Translations under genes and position numbers: made by a program | The notes under the pieces: generated by a model | Databases searched by the model: none | Told to the model about the DNA's origin: nothing | Seen by the model: the letters and a program-made list of their open reading frames with translations, nothing else | In this document: positions 50,292-60,600 of the stretch, one piece after another | How the letters are laid out: each line of letters begins with the position of its first letter | Numbering within the stretch: the first letter of the stretch is position 1 | NCBI GenBank assembly: GCA_965198285.1 | Contig: OZ240251.1 | Coordinates: forward strand, 930,001-994,000 | Reading direction: 5' to 3' | DNA length: 64,000 nt | Source of the DNA: UBA11872 sp965198285 | Lineage (GTDB): Bacteria; Chloroflexota; UBA11872

Positions 50292-51470
50292 GAGACCTTT
50301 GCATAACTGGGCCGAGCGGCCACCATGGCGACCAGGGACGCAGGTGAGGGAGAGGGCGCATGCACCGGCAAATGGGAGAGGCCTCGTTCGCGGACGCGTG
50401 GGTGCCGCCGCAGGTGGGCCGCAACGCGCGGCTGGACCAGCTGCACGACGTCCTGGACTGGACCCGGCTCGCGGACGTGGTCCGCGATGTCTACGCCGCA
50501 CCCGAAGGCCGCCCCAGCTATCCGCCGCTGCTGATGGTGAAGGTGCTGCTGCTCCAACAGTGGTATCAGGCCTCCGACCCCGAGATCGAGGCGGCGCTGG
50601 GGGACCGGCTGTCGTTCCGGCGCTTCGTGGGGTTGGGGCTGCAGGACGACGCACCGGATCACTCGACGATCAGCCGCTTCCGCACGCGGCTGACGACGGC
50701 GGGCCTGGCCGCGCGGCTGTTCGCGGCGGTGGAGCAGCAACTGGCCGCGCGCGGGCTGCTGGTCATGCAGGGCACGCTGCTGGACGCGACGTTGGTGGCC
50801 GCGCAGGTGCGCCGCCCGCGGGGAGGCGGCGCAGGCGCGGGCAGCCCCAGGGACCCGGACGCGGCGTGGGCCCGCCGGGGCCCGCACGCCCGCTTCGGCT
50901 ACAAGCTGCACCTGGGCGTGGACGCCGACTCGGAACTGGTCCGGCGCGCGGTGCTGACCCCGGCGAACGTGAACGAGACCCAGGTGGCGGACGGGCTGAT
51001 CGCGGGGGATGAAGGGGCGGTGTATGGGGATGCGGCCTATGGCACGCACGCGCGCAGCGCCCGGCTGCGGGCGCTGGGGATTGCGGACCGGCTGATGCGG
51101 CGGCCCACCAAACATCAGCCCCGGCTGGGCCCGACGGCGCGCCGCCGCCATGCCCGGATCGAACCGGTGCGACGGCCGGTGGAGCACGTCTTTGGGACGT
51201 TGAAGCGCTCGTACGGCTACCAGCGGGTGCGGTACCGGGGCCTGGCCCGGAACACGACCGAGATGTGGTTCAAGCTGCTGGCCTACAACCTGCGCCGCGC
51301 CGACCGCTTGCTGGCCGGCGCCCCCGCCTCGCCCTAGGCGCACTGCGCCCTCAACCAGGCGCGCAGGCCTGCGGGCAGGCCCCGGCGGGCGACGACTTGC
51401 GTTCCCCCATCCCGTCGCGAGTCGTGAGACGCCCTTCGGCCCTGCTCAGGACGCATTATTCAAAGGTCTC
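50292..51470 (+). mobile_element. IS5-family insertion sequence, apparently complete
   Basis: The ends form inverted repeats, GAGACCTTTGcATAA at the left and its complement with one mismatch at the right (CAAAGGTCTC at the tip), about 1.18 kb apart, around one transposase gene. No clear target duplication is seen. The right end abuts, with about three bases overlap, the left tip of the IS256-family remnant, so it probably inserted at or in that element. Confidence 0.7.
50360..51337 (+). CDS. IS5-family transposase
   Basis: This 325-residue protein has the DUF772-type N-terminal domain (YPPLLMVKVLLLQQWYQASD, and DHSTISRFRTRL) and the DDE core: Asp in LLDATLVAAQ, Asp in AVYGDAAYG, Glu in RRPVEHVFGTLKR. 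All three acidic residues and the C-terminal end are intact, so the protein could be active. Confidence 0.92.
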   Translation: MHRQMGEASFADAWVPPQVGRNARLDQLHDVLDWTRLADVVRDVYAAPEGRPSYPPLLMVKVLLLQQWYQASDPEIEAALGDRLSFRRFVGLGLQDDAPDHSTISRFRTRLTTAGLAARLFAAVEQQLAARGLLVMQGTLLDATLVAAQVRRPRGGGAGAGSPRDPDAAWARRGPHARFGYKLHLGVDADSELVRRAVLTPANVNETQVADGLIAGDEGAVYGDAAYGTHARSARLRALGIADRLMRRPTKHQPRLGPTARRRHARIEPVRRPVEHVFGTLKRSYGYQRVRYRGLARNTTEMWFKLLAYNLRRADRLLAGAPASP

Positions 51471-51556
51471 TAGAAAGAGTGGAACCAGGTAAGGGCGGCG
51501 TACCCTCCTGCTGAGTTGATCGCCGGGCAGTGCCTGGCGCAGGAAGATGGTATGCA

Positions 51557-52979
51557 GCGACCCTCCGCGGCTCACATACGGTGTGCGTATCAGTTGTGAT
51601 GGAGCGCGAGGAGGGTCGCTATGAGCATCGTGATGGGTTTGGATGTGCACCGGAAGCAGATCACGGTGGACCTGCTGGACACGACCACGGGTGAAACTCG
51701 GCAGACCCGCATCGCGCCTGGGACGCGGGAGGCCGTGCGGGCCTGGCTGGCGGGCTACCGGGGCCGCGAGCTGCACGCCGCCCTGGAGGGCACCGCGGGC
51801 TGGCGCTACGTGGTCGAGGAGCTGCAGGCGCACGGGGCCGAGGTGCACCTCGCGGAGCCCTGCGAGACGCGCATCGCCCGGGGGCGCAAGAAGCGACCCA
51901 AGACCGACCGGGCGGATGCCCAGCATCTGCGGGTGCTCCTGCAGCGCGGCGAGCTGCCCGAATCGTGGATCCCGCCCGCCTGGATCCAGAATCTGCGGAC
52001 GCAGGTGCGGCAGCGCCACACGTTGGTGGAAGCACGCACGGCCTGGAAGCAACGGATCCAGGCGACCTTGTTTCACCATGGCCTGCCGCCGTGCAGCCTG
52101 CGCAGCGCCAGCGGCCAGGAGCGCTTGGTCACCCTGACGGGCGCGCTGCCACCGGCCGCGCAGCCACCTGGTGGCCTGTGCGCGGCGCCTCATCGAGACC
52201 CTCAACGCGGAGATCGAGACCGTCGACCAAGGCCTCGCCGTGGTGGCCCTCACCCACCCCGCCTGCCGCAGCCTTTGCCAGCTCTACGGGATCGGGCCCG
52301 TGCTGGCGGTCACCCTCCTCGCCGAGCTCGGGGATGTGCGCCGCTTCCGCAACGGCCGCCAAGTGGTCCGCAGCAGCGGCCTGGATATCACGGTGGAGCA
52401 GTCGGACACGCGGCGGCGTCCGGGCAAGCTCGCGCGCCAGGGGTCCCCGGTCCTGCGCTGGGCCGCCGTCGAAGCCGTGCAACGGCTCTGCCGGCGGCAT
52501 GGTCCCGACCACGCGGCCTACCAGCGACTCAAAGCCCGTCTCGGAGCCCAGCGAGCCTCCCTCGCCCTGGCCCGCAAGCTCCTCAAACGCGCCTACCACC
52601 AGCTGCGGGAGGTGGACCGGGCGGCCATGCGGCCCGCGGCCTGAGGTTGTGACAACTCCGCCCGTGTGCGCGCTGCCCCCGAATCGCCCGATGCGTGAGC
52701 CCGGCTGGCTCCAGCAGTACTCCTGTCGTCACGCCTGGCGCGTGGGCGACCGCGGAAGATTGAGCGGCCGGGCCTGCCGCTGGCGGGACCTCCCATCAAA
52801 CATCATGTCGCCGGCCCACCGGCCGTGCACCAAAGTAAGGCTGGGCGCCCGCGCACTCGGAGCCGAGCAAACCATCGCCCATCTGCCGCTGCGGAGTCGC
52901 GCTCCGCCCGGCGCCCACGTTCGCTCACGCACCGCGGCCGCTGGACATCCCGGGTTGCTGCAAGTAAGGAGGACGCCGC
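51557..52979 (+). mobile_element. IS110-family element inside the IS256-family remnant; boundaries approximate
   Basis: Inserted between the noncoding left end of the IS256-family copy and the start of its coding remnant, judged by where the similarity to the 60.6-60.8 kb copy breaks. It has a short left noncoding part (about 65 bases) and a right noncoding part of about 335 bases after the transposase. IS1111-type members of this family encode their bridge RNA in the right noncoding part, so that stretch is a candidate. No inverted end repeats are evident, as expected for the family. Confidence 0.65.
51621..52644 (+). pseudogene. IS110-family transposase, frameshifted
   Basis: The first frame (51621 to about 52160) has the RuvC-like DEDD part: VMGLDVHRKQ, LEGTAGWRYV, and KTDRADAQHL. 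The C-terminal Tnp part continues in the next frame with LIETLNAEIETVDQ, LYGIGPVLAVTLLAELG and RQVVRSSGLDIT up to 52644. The break is at about 52161, where one extra base (or two missing) separates the frames. Without it the enzyme would have about 341 residues with the usual motifs. Confidence 0.85.
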
Positions 52980-53330
52980 GTGCAGCAGCAGACCACTGAG
53001 CGAACCGAGGTGGCAAGGGTTGGATGGGAGGACCTGGAAAGCTTTGTCCGCGCGCGGGTCCAGGGGGCGTCCAGGCGGTCCTGGCAGAGGAGGTGACCGC
53101 CCTGCTGGGCCGGCGACGCCACCAACGTGATCGAGTCGCGCTTCGCGGCAGTGCGCTTGCACACGACCGCCGCGAAGCGCTATAAATGCATCGTCACCGC
53201 GGTCCTCTGGAGGACGCTCATGATCGCGGAGGCCCGCTTCCGGCGGCTGGACGCGCCCGTGCTGCTCGCCGAAGTCGCGGAAAGAGCCGTCTACGATGAT
53301 GGAGAACGATTGAGGAGTCAGACCGCGGAG
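52980..53330 (+). pseudogene. IS256-family transposase remnant with internal deletion
   Basis: It reads VARVGWEDLESFVRARVQG, corresponding to the N-terminus of the copy at 60.6-60.7 kb, then after a frameshift VLAEEVTALLGRRRHQ. At about 53125 it jumps to NVIESRFAAVRLHTTAAKR, the C-terminal part of the same protein. The catalytic middle is missing, so it cannot be active by itself. Confidence 0.8.
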
Positions 53331-53364
53331 GTTACCGTCTCACCCTATTCACACGCATTGTGGG

Positions 53365-54059
53365 CTAGACACGAGCTAATGCCTTGTGCTTGCTACGAGG
53401 CGACTATCGAGCACGGAGCCGTGCCCCCTCAGCAAGCGAGGGCCAAGCAGTTTCGCTGCTCTACCCCGACTCGGTTATACATACCGCGATGACGCTGCGT
53501 TTACACCCCGCGCTGCAAGCCATGCAACCTGCTGACACCGCCTGCCCCTTTTTTCCCGACAGGAAGCGCTTTCCTGCGCCTCAATGGAGTCCGAGATTGA
53601 AGCCCGCTGCCGGACTGTCTGCGTCGACCATTTGCCCTAGTCTTCTGTGGATTATCGCTCGCAAACCGAGTCTGAAAACCATGGCTCGATTCCCCACCGG
53701 CGATCCCGCCATCGCTTCACTGGAGCATTCCACCACCTTCTCCCACCAATGCCAGATACTCGCCGCGCCAATGCTTCATGTTGGTGGCATCTCCAACTCG
53801 ACAGGAACATTTGACTGGAAATTCAGATCAGCGCACAGTCACTCTTTGATGTTCCATATCAGCCGCAACATCCACACATAATGTGCATGACATGACAAAG
53901 TGAGATTTCGGATTCAAACACTGGCACTTAGTCATGCAGACAGATAACCGCCCCCGACCCAGACAACACCGACGCCTCCCCGGACGCGACACACTACGTA
54001 ATTTCCTATAGCCAGCGATGTGCACCCGAAGGACGATCGAACCGTTGGATAATGGAGAA
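53365..54059. other. Noncoding gap upstream of the hydantoinase operon
   Basis: About 700 bases between the IS256-family remnant and hyuA. One frame is open from 53384 to 53881, but its translation is not protein-like and lacks a ribosome site. The last 200 bases are AT-richer and should contain the hyuA promoter; I cannot point to a convincing -35/-10 pair. Confidence 0.4.
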
Positions 54060-56105
54060 ATGCGGACGTCCATTCGCGTGGGAGTAGATGTCGGAGGCAC
54101 CTTTACGGACCTCGTCACGTACGATGCTTCGACGGGTCACCTCCAAGTAGCCAAAGTTCCCTCGGATCCGTCAGATCAGTCTCGCGGGATGATGCATGGC
54201 CTCGATGTCATGCGCACCGAGATGCCGTCCATCGATTTGGTTGTACATGGCACCACGCTTGCTACCAACGCGGTATTAGAGCGGACTGGTGCGGCCTGCG
54301 GTCTGATCACGACAACAGGGTTTCGCGACGTGCTGGACCTCCGACGGAGGGATCGTCCGGACACCTACGGACTCAAAGGAAACTTTGCACCGCTGGTGTC
54401 GCGCAATTGTCGGGTCGAAGTTCACGAACGTATGGACGCTGCAGGCAATGTGTTGCTCGATCCTTGTGACCAGGATGTAGTTGCGGCGGCACGAGAGCTT
54501 CAGAAACGCGGCGTCGATGTCATCATCGTGAGCTTTCTGAACTCGTATGTGAACCCGGCGAATGAACAGAAGGCAAAGCGCATATTGGAGGATGTGTGGA
54601 CAAATCAGTACATCGTCGTTGCATCTGAGATACTTCCAGAGATACGCGAATTTGAACGCACAAGCACCGCTGTGATCAATGGGTATGTGATGGTGCTACT
54701 CGACCGATATCTGCAGTCAATGATGAATAGGTTGACGGAGCGAGGATACAATCGTGATGTTCTACTGATGCAGGGTAATGGCGGACTGATGTCACAGGAT
54801 ACCGCCCGGCGGTATGCTGTGAATACGGTCCTATCGGGGCCAGCAGCCGGTGTGATCGCAGCGCAACACATTGGTACATTGGTGGGAGAACATAATCTGA
54901 TCACCTGTGATGTTGGCGGCACCAGCCTTGATATCGCCGTGGTTGAACAGGGGCAGTCTGGAACGACTCGGGAGACAAGCCTTGAATATGGGCTCCCGAT
55001 GCGCACCACAATGCTCGATATCCGATCGATCGCAGCCGGCGGGGGCAGCATCGCCTGGATCGATGGCGGGGGGATCCTCCAAATTGGTCCGCACAGTGCT
55101 GGAGCTGACCCCGGCCCAGCCTGTTATGGTAAAGGAGGTCAAGACCCCACAGTAACGGACGCCAACCTTGTGCTCGGTAGAATCGGATTGTCGAATCCCA
55201 TCGGTCGGGACGAATCGTGGAGCTTTGACAAAGAACGCGCCGAGCGCGTCATCAACGACACTATCGCTTCACCGCTTGATCTCTCCGTCATTGATGCGGC
55301 GTGGGCCATCCTAGAAGTGGCCAACCAGAGAATTGCTAACAGTATCCGCATGCTGACGGTGGAACGCGGCTACGATCCCCGCGACTTCGTGCTGGTGGCA
55401 TATGGCGGCGCGGGTCCGCTCCATGCATGCAGCATCCTGAATGAGATCCAAACCGCCAAGGCACTGATACCGCCGTGGCCCGGTGTCACCTCTGCCTTGG
55501 GTTGCATCATCGCAGATGTTCGCCACGATTTTATTCAAATGATCGACAGGCGTCTCGACGACATCAGGATCTTGGAGCTTTATGATGTGTTTGAAGACCA
55601 CGCCGAACAAGGAAAGCGACGTATTGCTCACGAGCGAGTACAGGTCGACTCAATAGACTTCGTCTACCAAGCCGATGTTTCCTACGATGGCCAGATGTAT
55701 GAGGTATTGGTACATTTGCCGGTTGAGCAGTGCACTCACGACGATATTCGACGCGCCTTCGAGCAAGCCTATGCAATGACGTACGGGCACATTATCAATA
55801 ACCGCCCGATTCGGGTGATGACGTTGCGGACCGCGGTCATTGGTGTGCGTCCTGGAATTGATCTATTCGGCCCAACGGTCACACGTTCGAGGACGGCAAA
55901 GGATGCGTTAAAGGAGCATAGGCCAGTGTACTTCGAACAAGGATTCAAGGAGTGCCCCGTGTACGATCGCGATCGTGTGCCCCCCAAGTCATCCCTGCTC
56001 GGACCGGCCATTGTCGAACAGGGCGACGCCACTACCGTCATCGAGCCGAACATGGTCGCAGAGGTCGATGTGCGTGGCAACCTGATTATCAGGCACGGAC
56101 ATTGA
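54060..56105 (+). CDS. hyuA: Hydantoinase/oxoprolinase subunit A
   Basis: About 681 residues from the ATG at 54060 (TGGAGAA directly before); an ATG at 54018 would add 14. The actin-like ATPase start is RVGVDVGGTFTDLVTYD, then VVHGTTLATNAVLERTGA, ITCDVGGTSLDIAVVEQG, and SIAAGGGSIAWIDGGG with ADPGPACYGKGG, all hallmarks of HyuA/5-oxoprolinase A (PF05378, PF01968). With HyuB it opens cyclic amides such as hydantoins or 5-oxoproline using ATP. The gene is more AT-rich than the bulk of the window, like its partner, and both lie between IS256-family copies. Confidence 0.93.
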   Translation: MRTSIRVGVDVGGTFTDLVTYDASTGHLQVAKVPSDPSDQSRGMMHGLDVMRTEMPSIDLVVHGTTLATNAVLERTGAACGLITTTGFRDVLDLRRRDRPDTYGLKGNFAPLVSRNCRVEVHERMDAAGNVLLDPCDQDVVAAARELQKRGVDVIIVSFLNSYVNPANEQKAKRILEDVWTNQYIVVASEILPEIREFERTSTAVINGYVMVLLDRYLQSMMNRLTERGYNRDVLLMQGNGGLMSQDTARRYAVNTVLSGPAAGVIAAQHIGTLVGEHNLITCDVGGTSLDIAVVEQGQSGTTRETSLEYGLPMRTTMLDIRSIAAGGGSIAWIDGGGILQIGPHSAGADPGPACYGKGGQDPTVTDANLVLGRIGLSNPIGRDESWSFDKERAERVINDTIASPLDLSVIDAAWAILEVANQRIANSIRMLTVERGYDPRDFVLVAYGGAGPLHACSILNEIQTAKALIPPWPGVTSALGCIIADVRHDFIQMIDRRLDDIRILELYDVFEDHAEQGKRRIAHERVQVDSIDFVYQADVSYDGQMYEVLVHLPVEQCTHDDIRRAFEQAYAMTYGHIINNRPIRVMTLRTAVIGVRPGIDLFGPTVTRSRTAKDALKEHRPVYFEQGFKECPVYDRDRVPPKSSLLGPAIVEQGDATTVIEPNMVAEVDVRGNLIIRHGH

Positions 56106-57913
56106 ACGTAGACCCCTTGACGCTCGCCGTCGTTCGTGGCGCGCTTGAACAGATTGCCGAGGAAATGGACTGGACCCTAAAGCGAACCGCGTTCTCCCCG
56201 GCGATATCCGAAGGAAACGATCTGGCCAACGGGATATATCACCCGAATACCGGCGAGATCATTGCGCAGGGCAAATGGGGCTTGGCGATCTTTATTGGCG
56301 TCATGCAGTTCACAACCGAAGCCGTAATCTCAGACGGTCGCTTGAGAGGCATTGAGGAAGGAGACATATATCTTGTCAATGACCCCTATGCTGGTGGCAC
56401 CCACCTTATGGATGTCGGGTTGGTCAAACCGGTCTTCTATCAGGGCGAGCTTTTCGCATTCCTCGCAAATCGAGGTCATTGGCCGGACATCGGCGGAAGC
56501 GTGCCCGGTGGCTTCGGGACGACCGCAACTGAGATGTTCCAGGAAGGCCTCCGAGTTCCTCCGGTCAAGCTGTACCGCCGTGGCGAGCTCAATGAGGATG
56601 TACTTAGGATCATGCTGGCGAACGTACGCGTCCCCGATGAGCGCTACGGCGATCTTCAGGCGCAGCTCGCGGCGTTTTCCGTGGGTGACGAGAGACTCCG
56701 CAAACTGCTGAACAAATACGGAAGACAGACCGTCAACCGTTGTATTGAAATCCTTAAGGCTCGATCGAAACAACAAATGAACTCTTATTTAAGGGGCATT
56801 GCAGATGGCAGTTATGAGGATACGGACTATATGGACAGCGACGGCGTGGAAGATTCGCCATTGAAGATCGCGTTAACCATGACTATTCGCGGCGGTCGAG
56901 CTCTTCTGGACTTCTCGCAGAGTTCACCGCCGTGCCGCGGTCCGCTGAACTGCGTCCTCAGTGTTACTAAGTCTGCCTGTTATCTCGCATTCAAGCATAT
57001 ATTCCCAGATATTCCCGTCAACTCCGGATGCTTCGAGCCGCTGAGCTTTGATGTGCCGCAATCTACGTTTCTTAATGCGACTCCACCAAGGCCAGTTGCG
57101 GGCTGCGCGTCGGAGGTCTCGCAGAGAGTTGCGGACGTGGTGATGGGTGCTCTCGGAAAGGCCGTTCCGGAGCGAGCTTCGGCTGGGATATTTGGAACCA
57201 TCAACAATCTGTCTATCGGCGGTTCGCATCCCGAGGGCGGACCGTACGTAATGTTCATGTTCAATGGTGGGGGGTACGGCGGACATCAGAGTGGGGACGG
57301 TCTAAACTACGGGAGCGCGACGATTAGTGTAGCACGTTCGCAGCCGGTCGAGCTGTACGAAAAACGTTACCCTGTGCGGATCGGTAAGTTTGCGCTTCGC
57401 GACGGGTCGGGCGGCGCCGGAAAACATCGCGGCGGCCTCGGCGCAGAGGTGGACCTGGAGTTCTTAGGAGGCGAGGGGGTTGTGTCCATCCTGGCTGATC
57501 GGGGCAAATTCGCTCCCCGAGGCGTGCGTGGCGGAAGTGATGGCGCGAACTGCGGCGTGGAGTTTGAGCTCGATGGACAGCGCTATGTTCCGCCGCATAT
57601 CACTAAGGCCAGTAATATCCGGCTTAAGCCGGGAGACTCTATACGCCAGTTCACTCCCGGTGGTGGCGGATACGGGGATCCGTTCGAACGCGACGAAGCA
57701 ATGGTTCTGGATGACGTTCGCAACGAATACATCAGTCGGGAATCTGCACGTAAAGATTATGGCGTGGCTATTCGGCCTAACGGACATGAGATCGACTGGA
57801 AGGAGACGGCGCGCTTGCGGCAGCTTCGGGGCGTACAGAGAGTCCGGGAGCCCGTTCAAGGCCACGGGTGTGCGCCGTCTGAGAGGGCCGGCACGCAGGA
57901 TTTGACACGGTGA
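56102..57913 (+). CDS. hyuB: Hydantoinase/oxoprolinase subunit B
   Basis: About 603 residues from a TTG at 56102, which overlaps the hyuA stop (ATTGA), a normal coupled arrangement; the open frame further upstream runs inside hyuA. It begins NVDPLTLAVVRGALEQIAEEMDWTL-like, then GIEEGDIYLVNDPYAGGTH, HWPDIGGSVPGG, and RGGLGAEVDLEFLGGEG, typical of HyuB (PF02538). It completes the ATP-dependent cyclic amidase with HyuA. The last 40 residues are less conserved in character. Confidence 0.93.
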   Translation: MNVDPLTLAVVRGALEQIAEEMDWTLKRTAFSPAISEGNDLANGIYHPNTGEIIAQGKWGLAIFIGVMQFTTEAVISDGRLRGIEEGDIYLVNDPYAGGTHLMDVGLVKPVFYQGELFAFLANRGHWPDIGGSVPGGFGTTATEMFQEGLRVPPVKLYRRGELNEDVLRIMLANVRVPDERYGDLQAQLAAFSVGDERLRKLLNKYGRQTVNRCIEILKARSKQQMNSYLRGIADGSYEDTDYMDSDGVEDSPLKIALTMTIRGGRALLDFSQSSPPCRGPLNCVLSVTKSACYLAFKHIFPDIPVNSGCFEPLSFDVPQSTFLNATPPRPVAGCASEVSQRVADVVMGALGKAVPERASAGIFGTINNLSIGGSHPEGGPYVMFMFNGGGYGGHQSGDGLNYGSATISVARSQPVELYEKRYPVRIGKFALRDGSGGAGKHRGGLGAEVDLEFLGGEGVVSILADRGKFAPRGVRGGSDGANCGVEFELDGQRYVPPHITKASNIRLKPGDSIRQFTPGGGGYGDPFERDEAMVLDDVRNEYISRESARKDYGVAIRPNGHEIDWKETARLRQLRGVQRVREPVQGHGCAPSERAGTQDLTR

Positions 57914-58174
57914 CGCCCGCCAACAACACGCTGCTGGCATGATTCTTCGATTGACGAGGCTTGACGAACACGGAAGATCCTGGGCCTGCCGAGGCCCGAA
58001 GGGCATGTGATCGCTCGTACAGGAATACAGGTGAGATGCGCTACCGGCAAGATCGCTGTCCAAAACGGGGACGGGATCGCACGGCAATTTCAATGGTCCG
58101 ATAGCTTTAGTGTCAGTCCTGTGTGTGCACGCTGTAAGCGCGGGGCTTGCGAGGGGCCCGCCGGCGAGTGAGAG

Positions 58175-58349
58175 CTGACCCGCTACGCCTATGAGGAGGC
58201 TCGAGTGCTGATCAAGGACTGGCGCACCCCAAACAACCGGACCCGGCCGCCGGTGCGGTCGGCTACCGGCTGCCGCCTCCTGAAGCGATCACGCCTGCGT
58301 TGGCGTGGCTCCCGGGATCAACCACAGACAGCCCCAGAGAGGAAGTAGC
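58175..58349 (+). pseudogene. IS3-family transposase C-terminal fragment, frameshifted
   Basis: In one frame LTRYAYEEARVLIKDWRTPN, then in the next frame GAVGYRLPPPEAITPALAWL. Together they match the C-terminal end of IS3-family OrfB integrases (E-A-x-x-x-I-x-x-W-R-x-x-Y-N-x-x-R-P-H-x-x-L-G-Y-x-P-P). The rest of the element is missing, and the 260 bases between hyuB and this fragment show no gene. It is a further sign of repeated insertions in this region. Confidence 0.7.
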
Positions 58350-59497
58350 GATCACCGTCTCGGGGTTACCCCAAGAGGTGTGTAAACAGGCTCAGGCGGC
58401 GGCCTCCTCGCTCAGACTCCTTACGCGTTCTCCATCCTCGTCGATCGCCCCGTCGGCGACCTCGGCCAGCAGCGGCGGCGCGTCCAGCCGCCGGACGCGG
58501 CTCTCGGCGAGCAGCCGCGTCTTCCAGCTTACCGCGGGGGCGTTGGCGACCCGCTTGTCGCGTTTCGCCGCGGTGGTCCGCAACCGCACCGCGGCGAAGG
58601 GGGACTCGATCACGTTGGTGGGGCGCCGGTGCTTCCAAGGGGCTTGGGGGAAGTGAGAGAACGTGATCATGCGCTCCCAGTCGTGCTCGAGGAGCTCCCC
58701 AACCTCGGCTAGGTCCCGGTCCCGGCACCAGCGCTGGAAGGTACGTTGCAGCCGCGCGGCCTCCTGTCGGCTGGGGGCGTAGGGGATCGGCGTCAGCAGC
58801 CGCTAAGCTTCCGCCGGGCGCCGCTTGGGCCGCTTGGCGAGGACTTTGAGGATGCGGGGGTTCCAGCCGCGCTGTTCCGCCGCCTCGGGGTACACCTGGG
58901 CCAGCCCGCCCCAGATGCCCAGGTGCCCGTCGCCGACCACCACCCGCGGGCAGGCGCGACCGCGCGCCTTGCGATCTCGGAACAGGGCCGCCCAGGTGTC
59001 CGTGGACTCCCGCTCGCCCGGCTCCACCGTCAGCACCACCTGGCGGCCATCGCGCCGGGCGCCGATGGCCACCAGCAAGGCCGCCTGGTCCCGCTCCAGG
59101 CCGGCTTTGACGTACCCCCCGTCCACCCACAGGTCGCCGACCTCCAGGTCGTGCAGGGGACGACGCTTGAACGCCGCGTCTGCCAGCTGCCAGCCGGCCT
59201 TCAGGCGCGCGATCGAGGACGCCGCGAGCGGCGCCCCCGCCCCCCGCAGCCCGCGCCGCGCGAGCTCGACGGCACCTTCCGCCAGCCCCTGCACGTAGAG
59301 CTGCGGCAACAGCTCCGCGACCTCGCGGGTGCGCCGCTTGAACAGCGGCAGCCGGCGGCTCTCGAACCGCGCCTCCAGGCCCCGCCCCCGGGGGCGGCGC
59401 CGCCTGACGGTCCCGGACATGCGCGCCAGCCGCCGCGGTCGGCCGTGCCCGTTGCGGTAGCCCGGCGCCGCGTCCACGCCGGTGCGGCGCTGGATGG

Positions 59498-60540
59498 TCA
59501 TGAAGAAAATAAGCTATCGAGTCCACAGTAGCGGCGAAGTTCCGGCGGGCCGTGCGCGACGCGCGCCAACTCGGCGCGCACGTGGGCTTTGAAGGCCCCG
59601 AAGTCGTCACTCCATGGGTGGGCGTGGGTGACACGCTGCTTGAGCCAGCGCCAGAGCTGCTCGATGTTGTTGAGCCAGGGGGCATAGGTGGGCAGGGGCA
59701 CGAGCTGCAGCCGCGGATCGCGCGCCAGGGCGGCCTGGGCGTGGGGGTGGAAGTGCACCGGCCAGTTGTCCACGATCAGGTAGATGCGGCGAGCCTCGGG
59801 GTAGCGCCGGCCCACCTGCCGCCAGCAACGGCCCAGGCGGCGCGCGGTGATGCTGGGGAAGTCCCAGCTATGCACGCGGCCGCTGCGCGCCTCCAGCGCG
59901 CCGGCCACCCGCATCAAGCTGTTGGCCCGGTGGCTGTAGCGCAGGCGCGGCTGCTGGCGGCCCCGGTGGGCCCACAACCACGCCTGGCTGGGCTGGCGGT
60001 AGAAGCTGGTCTCATCGAAGAAGAGCGTCACGACCTCGCCAGGCTGCGCCTGGGCCTCCCGGAGGACCTGGACCACGCGCCCCTTTTTTCGGCATAGGCG
60101 GGATCGGGGGAGGTGAGCCGCGGCTGCCCCCGTTTGTAGCGATAGCCCAGCCGCTGCAGCACCTGCCGCACCCCCGCGTCCGTGAAGCCCTGCAAGCTGG
60201 GGACCACCTGGGCCAGGGCCCGCAGGGTCCAGCGCGTCTGGGTCAGCCCATAGGCCCGCGGCGCTTGCCGCAGCGCCGTCTCCAGCTCGGCCGCGTCGGC
60301 CTGCGCGGGCCGTCCCCGCCCCGGCCGCACCGCCAGGCCCGCCGCCCCTTCCGCCTGATAGCGGTGCACCCACGCCCGCAGCGTGCGCGGGTGCACCCCC
60401 AAAATGTCCGCCACCTCCCCGGGCCGCTTGCCCCGGCCCAGATTCCACAGCCCCAGCGCCTTGAGCCGCACGTGCCCCCTGGGCGCCCGCCGGCTCAGCC
60501 GCCGCAATTCCCGCCGCTGCTGCTCGCTCAACTCCAGCAT
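59498..60540 (-). CDS. IS630-family transposase in two frames joined at an A6 run
   Basis: The first frame (ATG 60540) has the HTH part: LELSEQQRRELRRLSRR, VADILGVHPRTLRAWVHRY, QADAAELETALRQAP. At 60084-60089 the coding strand has six A followed by four G (codons GAA AAA AGG), after which the protein continues in the -1 frame with EVVTLFFDETSFYRQPSQ, IYLIVDNWPVHFH and YAPWLNNIEQLWRWLK, the three DDE acids. IS630-type elements often express the transposase by -1 frameshifting at A runs, so this may be functional; a simple mutation is the alternative. The stop overlaps the element end. Confidence 0.8.
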
Positions 60541-60600
60541 GCTGTTCTCCGACCCTCAGCCAGCTGCCGAGATGTAGCATACTATTTAGTTAATGATCAT
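59502..60600 (-). mobile_element. IS630-family element nested in the IS256-family element; boundaries approximate
   Basis: The boundaries follow from where the IS256-family protein breaks and resumes. The edges are AT-rich (AACTAAATAGTATGC on one side, CTTATTTTCTTC on the other), typical of ends in an otherwise GC-rich element, but inverted repeats and the expected TA duplication are not clear. Confidence 0.7.

Larger units (their letters stand above)
51468..53364 (+). mobile_element. IS256-family element remnant, copy 2, internally deleted and split by an IS110-family element
   Basis: The left 85 bases match, in the opposite direction, the left end of the IS256-family element near 60747-60837 (shared blocks GTAAGGGCGGCGTACC and CGGGCAGTGCCTGGCGC). 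The right end near 53345-53364 resembles the other tip (CACACGCATTGTGGG). Between them, the first 60 codons and the last 75 codons of the transposase remain, joined by a large deletion, and an IS110-type element lies between the left end and the coding part. Confidence 0.75.

Noticed and set aside
53384..53881. Rightward frame of 165 codons before hyuA
   Set aside because: Low-complexity translation with Pro/Ser/Arg runs and no ribosome site; it begins in the tail of the IS256-family remnant.
58366..59685. 439-codon leftward frame over the IS256-family element
   Set aside because: It crosses the junction with the IS630-family element in a frame different from both transposases.
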